Part shown: positions 7,489 through 16,521 of the stretch, piece after piece | Numbering within the stretch: position 1 is the first letter of the stretch | How the letters are laid out: the number at the start of each line of letters is the position of its first letter | IMG/VR virus record: IMGVR_UViG_3300010296_000032 | Location: 1-34,851 of that record | DNA: 34,851 bases | From: a virus | Reading direction: 5' to 3' (one strand) | Notes under the pieces: generated by a model | What the model was told of the DNA's origin: nothing | What the model saw: the letters and a program-made list of their open reading frames with translations, nothing else | Databases searched by the model: none | Position numbers and translations under genes: made by a program

Positions 7489-7662
7489 TTAGAGAAATGA
7501 TGCCACCACTTCTTGTTGCTTTAAATACAACTTTATGTAAGATTTGGCAATATTTCTCAAATCTTCTATAGATTCACAATTGTCAATTTCAGTAGCATAC
7601 TTAAAATATTCAAAACTTTTACTCAGATTCTCCAATTGAATTTTTTCTGGATCCATTTTCAT
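7489..7662 (-). CDS. 57-aa conserved small phage protein
   Basis: A short frame from the ATG at 7662 to TAA at 7489-7491 encodes 57 residues: MKMDPEKIQLENLSK, FEYFKYATEIDNCESIEDLR, NIAKSYIKLYLKQQEVVASF. I recall similar proteins in the same position in cyanophages; the function is unknown. GGAG lies 7 nt ahead of the first ATG (7662), which favours it over the in-frame ATG at 7656. The start overlaps the end of the upstream 76-aa coiled-coil gene by 44 nt. It is mostly helical and mixed-charge, with the pattern 'EIDxCxxIExLRNIAKSxxKLYLKQQE'. The late promoter at 7463-7470 lies just beyond its stop. Confidence 0.75.
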   Translation of the reverse strand: MKMDPEKIQLENLSKSFEYFKYATEIDNCESIEDLRNIAKSYIKLYLKQQEVVASFL

Positions 7663-7849
7663 TGATTAACTCCATTAGTAAATTTTTAATTTGTTGAACA
7701 TCATTTTTCAATTCAGCAATTTCATTCTTTTGTTTTTGACGATCTTTTTTCATTTTAATATATTGATTATATTCACGTGTATCACAATTGACAATAGCTC
7801 CAGAATTTTCATCCCGAAAAAGATTGTTGTGACCTTCAACTGGTATCAT
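7619..7849 (-). CDS. Small coiled-coil protein
   Basis: This 76-aa protein starts MIPVEGHNNLFRDENSGAIV, a hairpin-like segment seen in small phage proteins of this neighbourhood. It continues with a Lys/Glu-rich helix (YNQYIKMKKDRQKQKNEIAE, then LKNDVQQIKNLLMELINEN) with heptad character from about residue 33 to 65. I do not know its function; a coiled-coil assembly factor or minor baseplate component would fit. Its start overlaps the stop of the DUF4815 gene (TAATG), so it is probably co-expressed with that protein. Confidence 0.78.
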   Translation of the reverse strand: MIPVEGHNNLFRDENSGAIVNCDTREYNQYIKMKKDRQKQKNEIAELKNDVQQIKNLLMELINENGSRKNSIGESE

Positions 7850-10800
7850 TATGCTAAAGCAATTGCCCTTAGATCTTTGAATCTTGTTGTATATGCTTCA
7901 TTAGTTCCACTCATAACAATCTTAATAGCAAATCCGGTAAATTCTTCTAGATTATCAGCAGTAAATTGATACTCAATGAATTCATCATCTTCACTTGCTT
8001 TTACAAAGACATCAGGAAGACCATCATTTAGTGATGTATCAATAACAGTATCACCAACTCCATCACCATCAGTATCAGACAAGTTGTTGTAACCTGGGAA
8101 GAGCTCATAAGTTTGATCAACTTCACTGGAATCTGGTCTAATTAACTTATAAAGAACTCTAAAATCACTTGAAGAATTTCTGTATGAAGTTAAAATAACC
8201 TTTAATGAGGTTGCTGGTTTTTGTAAACTAACTTCATTAGAAATATAAACCGATGAATGTGGATCATCGCTGAGTTTATTTGATCTAGAATCTTTTACAT
8301 AATCCTGAATTGGATTATTCAGTCTATTTCTGGAAACAACAAATGTTGCTGCCTCAGTTAGATCAATGACTGGAGAAAGACTGGTGTTAGAAGTCCCCAT
8401 TCTTACACCAAGAGTTAAAGATTTATTTCTTGGTAAAGAAGTTAATCTTTCAGTTTCATTAACTCTTGAACAAATAATTCTTGGTGTAGATAGTTCATTA
8501 ACTTTATTAAGAGCAACAGATTCATATCCTTGATCGATAAATGATTGCTCACTACCACCAGAACTGGTTCCAGAAACAGTCCTTAATGTTGATGAAATAC
8601 TAGTATTTTCTGGAGCTATAACATTGAAATATGGAATTATTTCATTAAATTGAATATTTTGAGTTGCTCTACAATGGCTACCTCCTGTCGATCCTTCATT
8701 ATTAAAGTTTAACATACTGGATCCACTATTCTTAGTGCCAGGTCTTATGAATTCCAAATGATACTTATCAATCTCTCTTTGAGAAACAAGATTTTGATTT
8801 GTTGGCATATTATGTGAATTATTAATTCTAGTCAGAGAAACTCCACCAAGTTCATACTTGCGAATGATATCACCTGAAGAATGGTTACGAATGGTTGATT
8901 CATTCACGCCACGAGTAACAATTGTTAGAGATCCAGTTCCTACAGCATTATATGAGATAATCTCATCATTAACAATAACATAACCAATATTGGATCCAGA
9001 AACGGCAGTTCCTTCAAAGGTTGTAAATGTTTCAGTATTAGCAACTGATATTGTAGTATTTGTAGAAACAACAGACGCTGTTAAAGTAGTTGATTGTGTA
9101 TCTGGGGTAATACCACTAATATTTACAATATTATTATTTGAATGCATTCCATGATTGTAGTGATTTACTTCAAAAACATTTCCAGTATACAAATCACTGA
9201 CAACCGATGTTGTTCCTCTTACTGTAGTTCCAGACATAGAAACTAGAGTATTTCCACTATAGTATGAGAGAGTAGAGTTTTCACCAAAAGATTCACCAGA
9301 AACTTTAGTGAGATATAAAGTATCAATATTTGGAACATTAGTAACAGAAATCAGTGCCTTCCTTCCAGATCCACCAACAGAACTGGTAGTAACACCTAAA
9401 AGATCACCCGTTTTATATCCATTTCCAGTAGATGCTATAGAAACATTAGAAATTACATTTCCAGAAACTGTTATATTTGCTGTTGCTCCAGTTCCTTTAC
9501 TATTAATATTATAAAGAGGAACACCATTGTACGTTCCATTAGAGTAACCAACACCAACTGTACTAATACCTACAGTCTGAATATTGCCACCAGTAAATTC
9601 AATGTATCCAGTATTATCTCCTTCAGCAACTCTTACACCAGAAGTTAGAATATTATTAAGAGCATATGAAGTTGACATTCCTACTCTCAGTTTTCTTGGT
9701 AAGATTGTAATTGAATTATTTGAAAGTGGTGGAATATTTGCATCAATTGAAGCATATGTACTTCCAATAGAGAGTGATGGGTTATGGAAATAAACAACAC
9801 CTGCTGTTGAAACAAACTGTGCTTTGTATAGTTTGAACTTAAGATCTTGAGATATAGTTGGTGACCATACAGAACCATTTTGTGGTTTAAATAGATTTCC
9901 ACCAGTGTACTGATTGGAATATATCACTTGATCTGCATCTGGATATGATTGTGTAGCAACTGTTGCTTCATTAGTTTCACCAATCCAAACTTCATAATCA
10001 TCTGAAGTTGGACATGACAATGTTAAAGCATATTGTTTATTTGGTTGTAGATATAATGGTGATGGTAATGTAACAGTAGTAGCAGTTGTTCCATCTGTAG
10101 AAGTTGTGATATCAGAAGGCAATAGAGAAACTCTAGCAAAGTCTTGAACTAATTTATCTTTTGGTGTTCCACCAATATCAGTTTCTCTAATTTCAACAAA
10201 TATTTTTTCACTTGTATCTTTTACCTTAAAGTATAAATCTATTTTGGTTAAGAATCCCCCAACATTATCAGTTCTAAATGTTTGTGATAAAGGATCTCTT
10301 CTTAGAGCATTGAGAGGAAGTGCTGGTGGAGATTTTCTAATAAGAATGCTTTCAGTATATACTGAAGGATCAACTATACCTAAAGAATTGAATGTTGTTT
10401 GAGTAAATTTAACAGAAGATCCAGTAGAATTTGTAGAACTTGTTGATAGTTTAAAGGTCTTCGACCCAACTTTAAACGATGTTGATGGAGCTGGTGATGT
10501 TAATGGATTTCTAATAAAGAAGCAACCAATAAGATCTCCAACAACATCTGTTGTTAATGATTGTGCTGATACTGTTGCCTGAGCAGAACTGGATTCTCCA
10601 ACCAGAGTCATATTCTCCACTACATATCCGTAAAATCTTCCATCAGCATCATCTGCTAATGAGAAAGTATCAATGTTTAATAATGGTGATGATGATGAAT
10701 ATACTGTTGCTATATCTGTAGTGGGTGAGTATGGATTTTTTGTATATGTTTTTGATGGATTTTGATAAGGACCTTCTTTATGATTAGCATTTGCCAATCT

Positions 10801-13800
10801 AAAAGCGGTAGTCTTTTTACCATCAATATAACCGTATACAGTTTCCCCAGATTCAAATGATCCACTGGACATTGAAACTTTTAAAAGTTTTGGAATAACG
10901 TCAACATTTGAACTGCCACCAAAGAATGAATAATAATTTGTGGATGGTTGTAAAGAACTAGCAACAAATTGAACATTTCTAGATCTTAACTTATCACTTG
11001 TAGTAGAACTTGTTATTAAGTTTGAAATATATGAGTTTTGCCAATCACTTTGTGTTCTTACGATAGATCCAGACTGAATATTGAGTGTTCTTACCCAGGT
11101 ATCTGAAGATGGAGTTAATTTAACATTACCATTATAGTTTTCTACACCAAAAGGATTAACCTTTTGGCTATCTGTCGCAAATGTTTGTTGAATATCAGTC
11201 CAAGCAACTGATGAATAATTTAAAGTTACTAAATCACCAGTCTTTTTCACATTTGTATCAGTTAAATCAAAATCAGACGAGAAATCCAGTGTTTCTATAT
11301 TTTGATCAGAAGATGGAGAAATCTGGGATTTTAGTGAATAGAAAGATAGGTCAGACCTTAATTCTGTTCTATTTTTATCTATTGTAGAATTGGCATCATC
11401 ATTATCAACATCAATAAATTTAGTTCCTCTAAAGTTATCAACAAAGAATCCTGATTTAAATCTACTTAAACCATCAGCATCTTGTATCTGCAGTGTTTTT
11501 GTATTAAGTTCTAAAAGTGTCAATGATGTCAATTCTTCGACATTTTCTAGGCGATCCTCAATATCACGAAGATCTTGCATTGTGTATCTCTTATTATTGC
11601 TGAGAGTAACCTCAACATCATCTGGATTATACACATATGCTGGCAATTTGATGGTTGCCAAATCCATAGAATCATCAACAGATGGTGGTTCAACTGGATT
11701 TACTGAAGGAACACCTTTAATTAGAGTAATATTTCCAGTTTTATTAAGAACAATCTTATCTATTCTTGGCAAATAATAAGAATATCCAACTATGGATGAT
11801 CCATTGGGAGAAACAACCAGTGATGGATTTGAAGAGGAACTAAAAGTTCTACTAGAAAAATCAAAGGGAGAACTTGATGTTGATGTAAATTCTGCTACTC
11901 TAGGTCTAAAATCTAATATGTCGGAAGCTCTAGTATTATTCTTTAATATTGGTAAATCAGATGTATATCTCTCTTCACTGTAACTGTTAACACTGAAAAC
12001 ATCACCAGTATCACTAGAAGGTACAGTGTAGTAATCGTAAATTACTAATAGTCTTCTGGAAGGAATATAAGCATCGGATTTCCTTACAATTCTGGAATAA
12101 TCATAATACTGTTCCTTTTGACCTTTATTGAGTGTATAATCCTGAGTTTTATTTGTATAATTTCCTCTCTTAATTGAGAGGACAGATGATTTAATATTTG
12201 ATTCTTCAAAAGAAACGATCTCATTAGGTATAAATCTATTATCATTTAGATAAACAAATTCAATTTCTGAAGAAGAAACTCTAGTAACAATTTGTCCAAC
12301 TGCTCCACTGTTTTGACCGACAATCTTTTCACCAACAATTGATGCTGTATTCAGATTCAGTCCTGATGAGAATGTTAGACTATCAAGAATAACGCTACCA
12401 GTATCTAGTGATTCATAGATAGCAATAACTTTGTTTACATCTGGAACATTTAATGAAATTTCTCTATCTTGGATGCGTAAACCATAAAAACTATTATAAA
12501 CCAAACCGGATGTGGATGCCGTAGTGTTATCAGAACTTCTAGAAATTTCTAATTTTTGACTTCTTATGTAATTTTTTTGCTTATTTCTGATTGCATTCTT
12601 CTTAACAGAAGCATTAACAATAATATTGCTCCTGTTCGGTATCAAACCAGAGAAAGTTACATCTAGAGAATTGGCAGATAATGTAACTTGATCTGAAGTT
12701 AAGTTGGCAGATGTTCCATCCTCATAAAAGATAGAATACTTATTTAACGCATATGGTTCGAAGAAAGAACTACTAATACCAACATCGGTTCTATCAACAG
12801 TTAAACTTCCATTATTATCTGTGGATTTTCCAGTTGCTTGTCTTTCAACTAAAAGATTGGATCCAGAGAAAGAAACATTAGAAATATGTTTAGAATTTAG
12901 TTTTGTATATAAGTTTGATTTATCGGTATTCTTTACACTTGGTTGTCCTATCGAAAATGTTGTTGTAAGCTCTGCTGTTGGTAAAGTACCAGTACATACC
13001 CCACTAACATTTGGAACCGCTGTAATTTCCATTTCCAAACCATCGGTGGAAATACCAGTCACTCTATTGTAAGAAACCAATGTACTACCAGAAACTTGAT
13101 ATCTAATGATAGTATCAGTTTTAATACCAACAAAATTTCTACCAGCACAAGTTACGGTGGAAATTCCACTATCTACTGCGGTAATTTGTATAGAATCCGA
13201 ATTTGTGAAATTTTTGGGTATTTTACTTTCTAATATAGTATCAGCAAAGAATGCTGTACTTAAACCAATTCCACCACCAGTTCCTTGATAGATTGATTTA
13301 ATATCTTGAGTTCCATAAGGGGTGGTGGAAATTACAGATCTGGAAAGAGATGGATCTTCATTAATTAAGACTTCTTCACCAACAATAAATGATCCAGAAG
13401 TTTGATCTAAAGTAAATTGTGTTGAAGAATGCGATACGACATATCCACTAGCACCACTGCTCAATCCTCTAATATATGAACCAACTGGTGCTTGCGATAA
13501 AGATGCTCCAGAACTTAGAATTAACTTAGTAAATGTTTGAATATCCCAAAGATATAAATCCCACTTATTTGCGGAAAGATTAGAATCCGCATCAGAAAGA
13601 TTGAATGAATATACTCTTGCTCTTCCAATTTGTGATCCAGTTGGATTCTCTTGATTTGTCTTTCTTCTGCTATATAAATCTACTGTAAAATTATTATTAA
13701 TACCGACAAGTGGAGTTCCGGAAACATTATTAACTTTTATTTTATTCCCCATTTCAAATGGGATTGATGCTGAAGAAATTTCTCTTGTTGTTCTTGGTTT

Positions 13801-14928
13801 TTCTACATCCAGAATAGTGGTATCTGGTTTTTCAACGTCATATCCATATACGTATGCTTTTCCTGGAGAAACTTTTACTGCCAGAAGATCATCTGATGGT
13901 ACATTTCCTCGCTCAGTACGTTGATTTGAAAAGAATACTCCTTCAGAATCAATTCTATTGTTTAGTGAATTTTCAACTTCAACATTGAAAGGATCTACGG
14001 CATAGTTACCAGACTCTTCATAAGTTCTTTTTGCGATATAGTCCTTAATCTGAGAATATGTGTTTGTATCTTGAATTTTTTTGATTACGCCTCGATTTAC
14101 TCTTAAAATCTCAACAAAATCTTTGTCATCGGTATCAGTTAATCTTTTTTTGGTTAAAGTTGTTGTTATCTTTAATCTATCCGCACCAGGAGCAGCATAA
14201 TTTGAAAAACCTCTAGCATTATCATATAGACTATTATTGTCTTGAGCATCAATTATAGATTCGGAAACAGTCAAACCTACTCTATATGATGGAGTATTAG
14301 AATATTGATCTAATATAAGAGTTTCATCTGGAACATCTACAAAATGTCCTCTTAGATAATAAACTCCTTTTGAAATAGAAACAGAGGATGCTGTAAATGT
14401 TGCGTTAGAATTTATAAGAGTTGCAAAAGTCTCACCAGAAGAGATAGTTGTATTACCGTATACAACATTATCTAAAGTGATTAATGTCTCGGCGTTTCTA
14501 AACTGAGTAACATTAAAACTAGAATCAGATGTAATGTATTTTACATAAAGTGTATAATCGTTAGTTTCTGATTGTGTATTCTTTAGAACTTTTTGTACTA
14601 CCGCTGTTAGTTGTGATGTTTGACCTTTGATTCTTTTGCCAACTAATTGCTCAATATACAATCCAACACTTAAACCAACGTGTGTTGGATTAATTTTAAC
14701 AGCAAAGAATGAAGGATTATATGTAATATTTCCTGGAATTACAATAGAACCATCTTTAAATACATGGTTAGCGAATGATTTAACTTGATTCTGTAGAATT
14801 GACTGAAGAGTTGTCAGTTCTCTAGACTGAACTGGAAATCCTGGTTTAAAAAGAACCCTGTAAAAATTACTATTGGGATCAAAGTCGTCATAATATGGGG
14901 AAACATTTAAGTTTGTTTTTTGTGACAT
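7849..14928 (-). CDS. Giant DUF4815-type virion structural protein (gp9/gp10 position)
   Basis: This 2,359-aa protein has an N-terminus (NLNVSPYYDDFDPNSNFYRV, LFKPGFPVQSRELTTLQSIL, and YLRGHFVDVP near residue 195) matching DUF4815 proteins of T4-like cyanophages. These are tail or baseplate-periphery structural proteins. The middle is long and Ser/Thr/Asn-rich with beta character. At about residues 1955-2015 is a 'VNDEIISY...TRG...HSSGD' module shared with gp15 and the giant gene. At about 1790-1860 are GxGY-type units (TVGVGYSNGTYN, STGNGYKTGDLLGV). Near residue 2288 is a calcium-loop-like DTDGDGVGD. The C-terminal roughly 250 residues (TPRIICSRVNETERLTSLPR, LKVILTSYRNSSSDFRVLYK) look like a conserved globular end. 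The gene starts 2 nt after the gp8 stop, where T4 has gp9 and gp10. Assignment to either of those is by position only. Confidence 0.85.
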   Translation of the reverse strand: MSQKTNLNVSPYYDDFDPNSNFYRVLFKPGFPVQSRELTTLQSILQNQVKSFANHVFKDGSIVIPGNITYNPSFFAVKINPTHVGLSVGLYIEQLVGKRIKGQTSQLTAVVQKVLKNTQSETNDYTLYVKYITSDSSFNVTQFRNAETLITLDNVVYGNTTISSGETFATLINSNATFTASSVSISKGVYYLRGHFVDVPDETLILDQYSNTPSYRVGLTVSESIIDAQDNNSLYDNARGFSNYAAPGADRLKITTTLTKKRLTDTDDKDFVEILRVNRGVIKKIQDTNTYSQIKDYIAKRTYEESGNYAVDPFNVEVENSLNNRIDSEGVFFSNQRTERGNVPSDDLLAVKVSPGKAYVYGYDVEKPDTTILDVEKPRTTREISSASIPFEMGNKIKVNNVSGTPLVGINNNFTVDLYSRRKTNQENPTGSQIGRARVYSFNLSDADSNLSANKWDLYLWDIQTFTKLILSSGASLSQAPVGSYIRGLSSGASGYVVSHSSTQFTLDQTSGSFIVGEEVLINEDPSLSRSVISTTPYGTQDIKSIYQGTGGGIGLSTAFFADTILESKIPKNFTNSDSIQITAVDSGISTVTCAGRNFVGIKTDTIIRYQVSGSTLVSYNRVTGISTDGLEMEITAVPNVSGVCTGTLPTAELTTTFSIGQPSVKNTDKSNLYTKLNSKHISNVSFSGSNLLVERQATGKSTDNNGSLTVDRTDVGISSSFFEPYALNKYSIFYEDGTSANLTSDQVTLSANSLDVTFSGLIPNRSNIIVNASVKKNAIRNKQKNYIRSQKLEISRSSDNTTASTSGLVYNSFYGLRIQDREISLNVPDVNKVIAIYESLDTGSVILDSLTFSSGLNLNTASIVGEKIVGQNSGAVGQIVTRVSSSEIEFVYLNDNRFIPNEIVSFEESNIKSSVLSIKRGNYTNKTQDYTLNKGQKEQYYDYSRIVRKSDAYIPSRRLLVIYDYYTVPSSDTGDVFSVNSYSEERYTSDLPILKNNTRASDILDFRPRVAEFTSTSSSPFDFSSRTFSSSSNPSLVVSPNGSSIVGYSYYLPRIDKIVLNKTGNITLIKGVPSVNPVEPPSVDDSMDLATIKLPAYVYNPDDVEVTLSNNKRYTMQDLRDIEDRLENVEELTSLTLLELNTKTLQIQDADGLSRFKSGFFVDNFRGTKFIDVDNDDANSTIDKNRTELRSDLSFYSLKSQISPSSDQNIETLDFSSDFDLTDTNVKKTGDLVTLNYSSVAWTDIQQTFATDSQKVNPFGVENYNGNVKLTPSSDTWVRTLNIQSGSIVRTQSDWQNSYISNLITSSTTSDKLRSRNVQFVASSLQPSTNYYSFFGGSSNVDVIPKLLKVSMSSGSFESGETVYGYIDGKKTTAFRLANANHKEGPYQNPSKTYTKNPYSPTTDIATVYSSSSPLLNIDTFSLADDADGRFYGYVVENMTLVGESSSAQATVSAQSLTTDVVGDLIGCFFIRNPLTSPAPSTSFKVGSKTFKLSTSSTNSTGSSVKFTQTTFNSLGIVDPSVYTESILIRKSPPALPLNALRRDPLSQTFRTDNVGGFLTKIDLYFKVKDTSEKIFVEIRETDIGGTPKDKLVQDFARVSLLPSDITTSTDGTTATTVTLPSPLYLQPNKQYALTLSCPTSDDYEVWIGETNEATVATQSYPDADQVIYSNQYTGGNLFKPQNGSVWSPTISQDLKFKLYKAQFVSTAGVVYFHNPSLSIGSTYASIDANIPPLSNNSITILPRKLRVGMSTSYALNNILTSGVRVAEGDNTGYIEFTGGNIQTVGISTVGVGYSNGTYNGVPLYNINSKGTGATANITVSGNVISNVSIASTGNGYKTGDLLGVTTSSVGGSGRKALISVTNVPNIDTLYLTKVSGESFGENSTLSYYSGNTLVSMSGTTVRGTTSVVSDLYTGNVFEVNHYNHGMHSNNNIVNISGITPDTQSTTLTASVVSTNTTISVANTETFTTFEGTAVSGSNIGYVIVNDEIISYNAVGTGSLTIVTRGVNESTIRNHSSGDIIRKYELGGVSLTRINNSHNMPTNQNLVSQREIDKYHLEFIRPGTKNSGSSMLNFNNEGSTGGSHCRATQNIQFNEIIPYFNVIAPENTSISSTLRTVSGTSSGGSEQSFIDQGYESVALNKVNELSTPRIICSRVNETERLTSLPRNKSLTLGVRMGTSNTSLSPVIDLTEAATFVVSRNRLNNPIQDYVKDSRSNKLSDDPHSSVYISNEVSLQKPATSLKVILTSYRNSSSDFRVLYKLIRPDSSEVDQTYELFPGYNNLSDTDGDGVGDTVIDTSLNDGLPDVFVKASEDDEFIEYQFTADNLEEFTGFAIKIVMSGTNEAYTTRFKDLRAIALA

Positions 14929-14930
14929 CT

Positions 14931-16487
14931 TTAGAATTCCAGTACGATTTTAATATCTTCTTTTTGTCTTGGGTTTCTTGAAACGCGGGGTCTATTATCA
15001 ATGTAAATAATATCCCCTGATCCTTTATTTATCTCTGGTAAAGAAACACCATTAGTAAACTGAGTTGCCAAGTTTACATTTTTTGTTGATGTAATTGATG
15101 TTGTAATACCAGTGAAATCTTGATCGATTGTTCCACTAAAATTATTAGTGGAAGTTATAGTTCCACCATCTTTACTAAAGGAAACCTTCTTTGCTTCTGA
15201 TATAACACTCTTAGAATCTTTTTGATCGAAAGAACTGGTATTAAAATATAAGGAGCGATCTTGGAAATACTTTAAAACTTTAGTTTCCGTATCATAAGAA
15301 GCCAAATATCCAGTAGCAGTTCCAATTCCGGTAACTGTTTGGAAAATTCTATTTCCAGGAACAGCATCCTCTGGATTAGAAACTGAAGACAATTTAAATC
15401 CACCTAGATTTGAGAATTGACTCTCGGCAAAGGTTGACGATGCTGTTCCTGCTCTATCTGGATTCTTTATTATTCCAATCTGAGAAAATCTTGTATCCAA
15501 AGGAAAATCTTTTGTCGAATCATCAAATCTGGCATACACTAAAACCCTGTCGGTTCCCAATTCATCATAGATATTGTAACCATGCCCTCTAGATGGTGGA
15601 ATAATAGGAATTAGATTGGCGAAAGAAGTGGCACCAGAATTTATAGTCGATAGATCAACTCTTCCATAAGAATATCCCTTTCCACCAGAAGATACTGTTG
15701 CTGATGTAATCTTTCCACCAACCACATTTACAACAACCTTTCCACCCTCACCATCACCTAAGATATCGAGTTCTGCATCCGTTGTATTATATCCAGAACC
15801 CTGTGCCTCTACATATATTTTTTTAATTTGATTTTCATTAATAGTGGAGTCTCCATTGTCCCTTACCGCAACAATTTGAGCATCTGTTGTTGTTTCCCAA
15901 TCATTGGGGACAGGAATATATTCAATAGAATCGAATTTAATAATATCGCTAGGCGATACTGTAAAGAGGTATTTCCAAATATAACCATCACCACTTTCTC
16001 CCGCTCTGGAAGGTTCTAAATCAACAAATGTTGGCTCGTCTTGAGAAAAATTACCAGATATATTTGCTTCAGAAGAACCATTATCTATACAAATATAAAC
16101 TCTATAATCACTATTAATTACATAATAATTTGCATCATATAATCGTGCAGAATTTGTTTGGGGAGAAGGATTTGATAGGCTATAATCATGCCTGTACATT
16201 TCATAAACTGTTCCCTGCTTCCAGTCTACTCTTCTAATCAATCTTCTAATATCATTTTTGGTAATTCTCTTACCAAAAATCATAGTATCCTTTACATGTG
16301 TCAAGTAATTTGTATTATCAATTGGTGATGGTATATTACTGTCCCAAGTAGAAGATCTACCAAATCCAACAACAGAAGGATTTGGTAGACTCAGGAAAAC
16401 ATAATAAGAATTATTCGGATCACTTACCGAATCCACAAAGTTTTTCGCGTTTAAAATTCTAAATTGGTCTGTAACAATCGCAGCCAT
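14931..16487 (-). CDS. 8: Baseplate wedge protein gp8-like
   Basis: This 518-aa protein is a baseplate wedge component that pairs with gp7 in T4 (T4 gp8 is 334 aa). The core motifs are TDQFRILNAKNFVDSVSDPN (residues 6-25), MIFGKRITKNDIRRLIRRVDW (69-89, strongly conserved), GTVYEMYRHDYS (92-103) and GDGYIWKYLFTVSPSDIIKF (about 165-185). About residues 225-280 contain two GxGY units (VEAQGSGYNTTDAELDI and SSGGKGYSYGRVDLS), which help explain the extra length. The C-terminal PEINKGSGDIIYIDNRPRVS is typical of the family. A late promoter box lies 18 nt upstream of the ATG, and no Shine-Dalgarno is seen. Confidence 0.92.
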   Translation of the reverse strand: MAAIVTDQFRILNAKNFVDSVSDPNNSYYVFLSLPNPSVVGFGRSSTWDSNIPSPIDNTNYLTHVKDTMIFGKRITKNDIRRLIRRVDWKQGTVYEMYRHDYSLSNPSPQTNSARLYDANYYVINSDYRVYICIDNGSSEANISGNFSQDEPTFVDLEPSRAGESGDGYIWKYLFTVSPSDIIKFDSIEYIPVPNDWETTTDAQIVAVRDNGDSTINENQIKKIYVEAQGSGYNTTDAELDILGDGEGGKVVVNVVGGKITSATVSSGGKGYSYGRVDLSTINSGATSFANLIPIIPPSRGHGYNIYDELGTDRVLVYARFDDSTKDFPLDTRFSQIGIIKNPDRAGTASSTFAESQFSNLGGFKLSSVSNPEDAVPGNRIFQTVTGIGTATGYLASYDTETKVLKYFQDRSLYFNTSSFDQKDSKSVISEAKKVSFSKDGGTITSTNNFSGTIDQDFTGITTSITSTKNVNLATQFTNGVSLPEINKGSGDIIYIDNRPRVSRNPRQKEDIKIVLEF

Positions 16488-16505
16488 ATTATTAGCTTTT
16501 TTCTA

Positions 16506-16513
16506 TATTTATA
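16506..16513 (-). promoter_or_regulatory. T4-type late promoter box TATAAATA
   Basis: The exact minus-strand TATAAATA sits in the short gap between the giant gene (stop 16522) and gp8 (start 16487), 18 nt from the gp8 ATG. That spacing leaves a 5' leader of roughly 10-15 nt. Confidence 0.75.
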
Positions 16514-16521
16514 AATGATTA

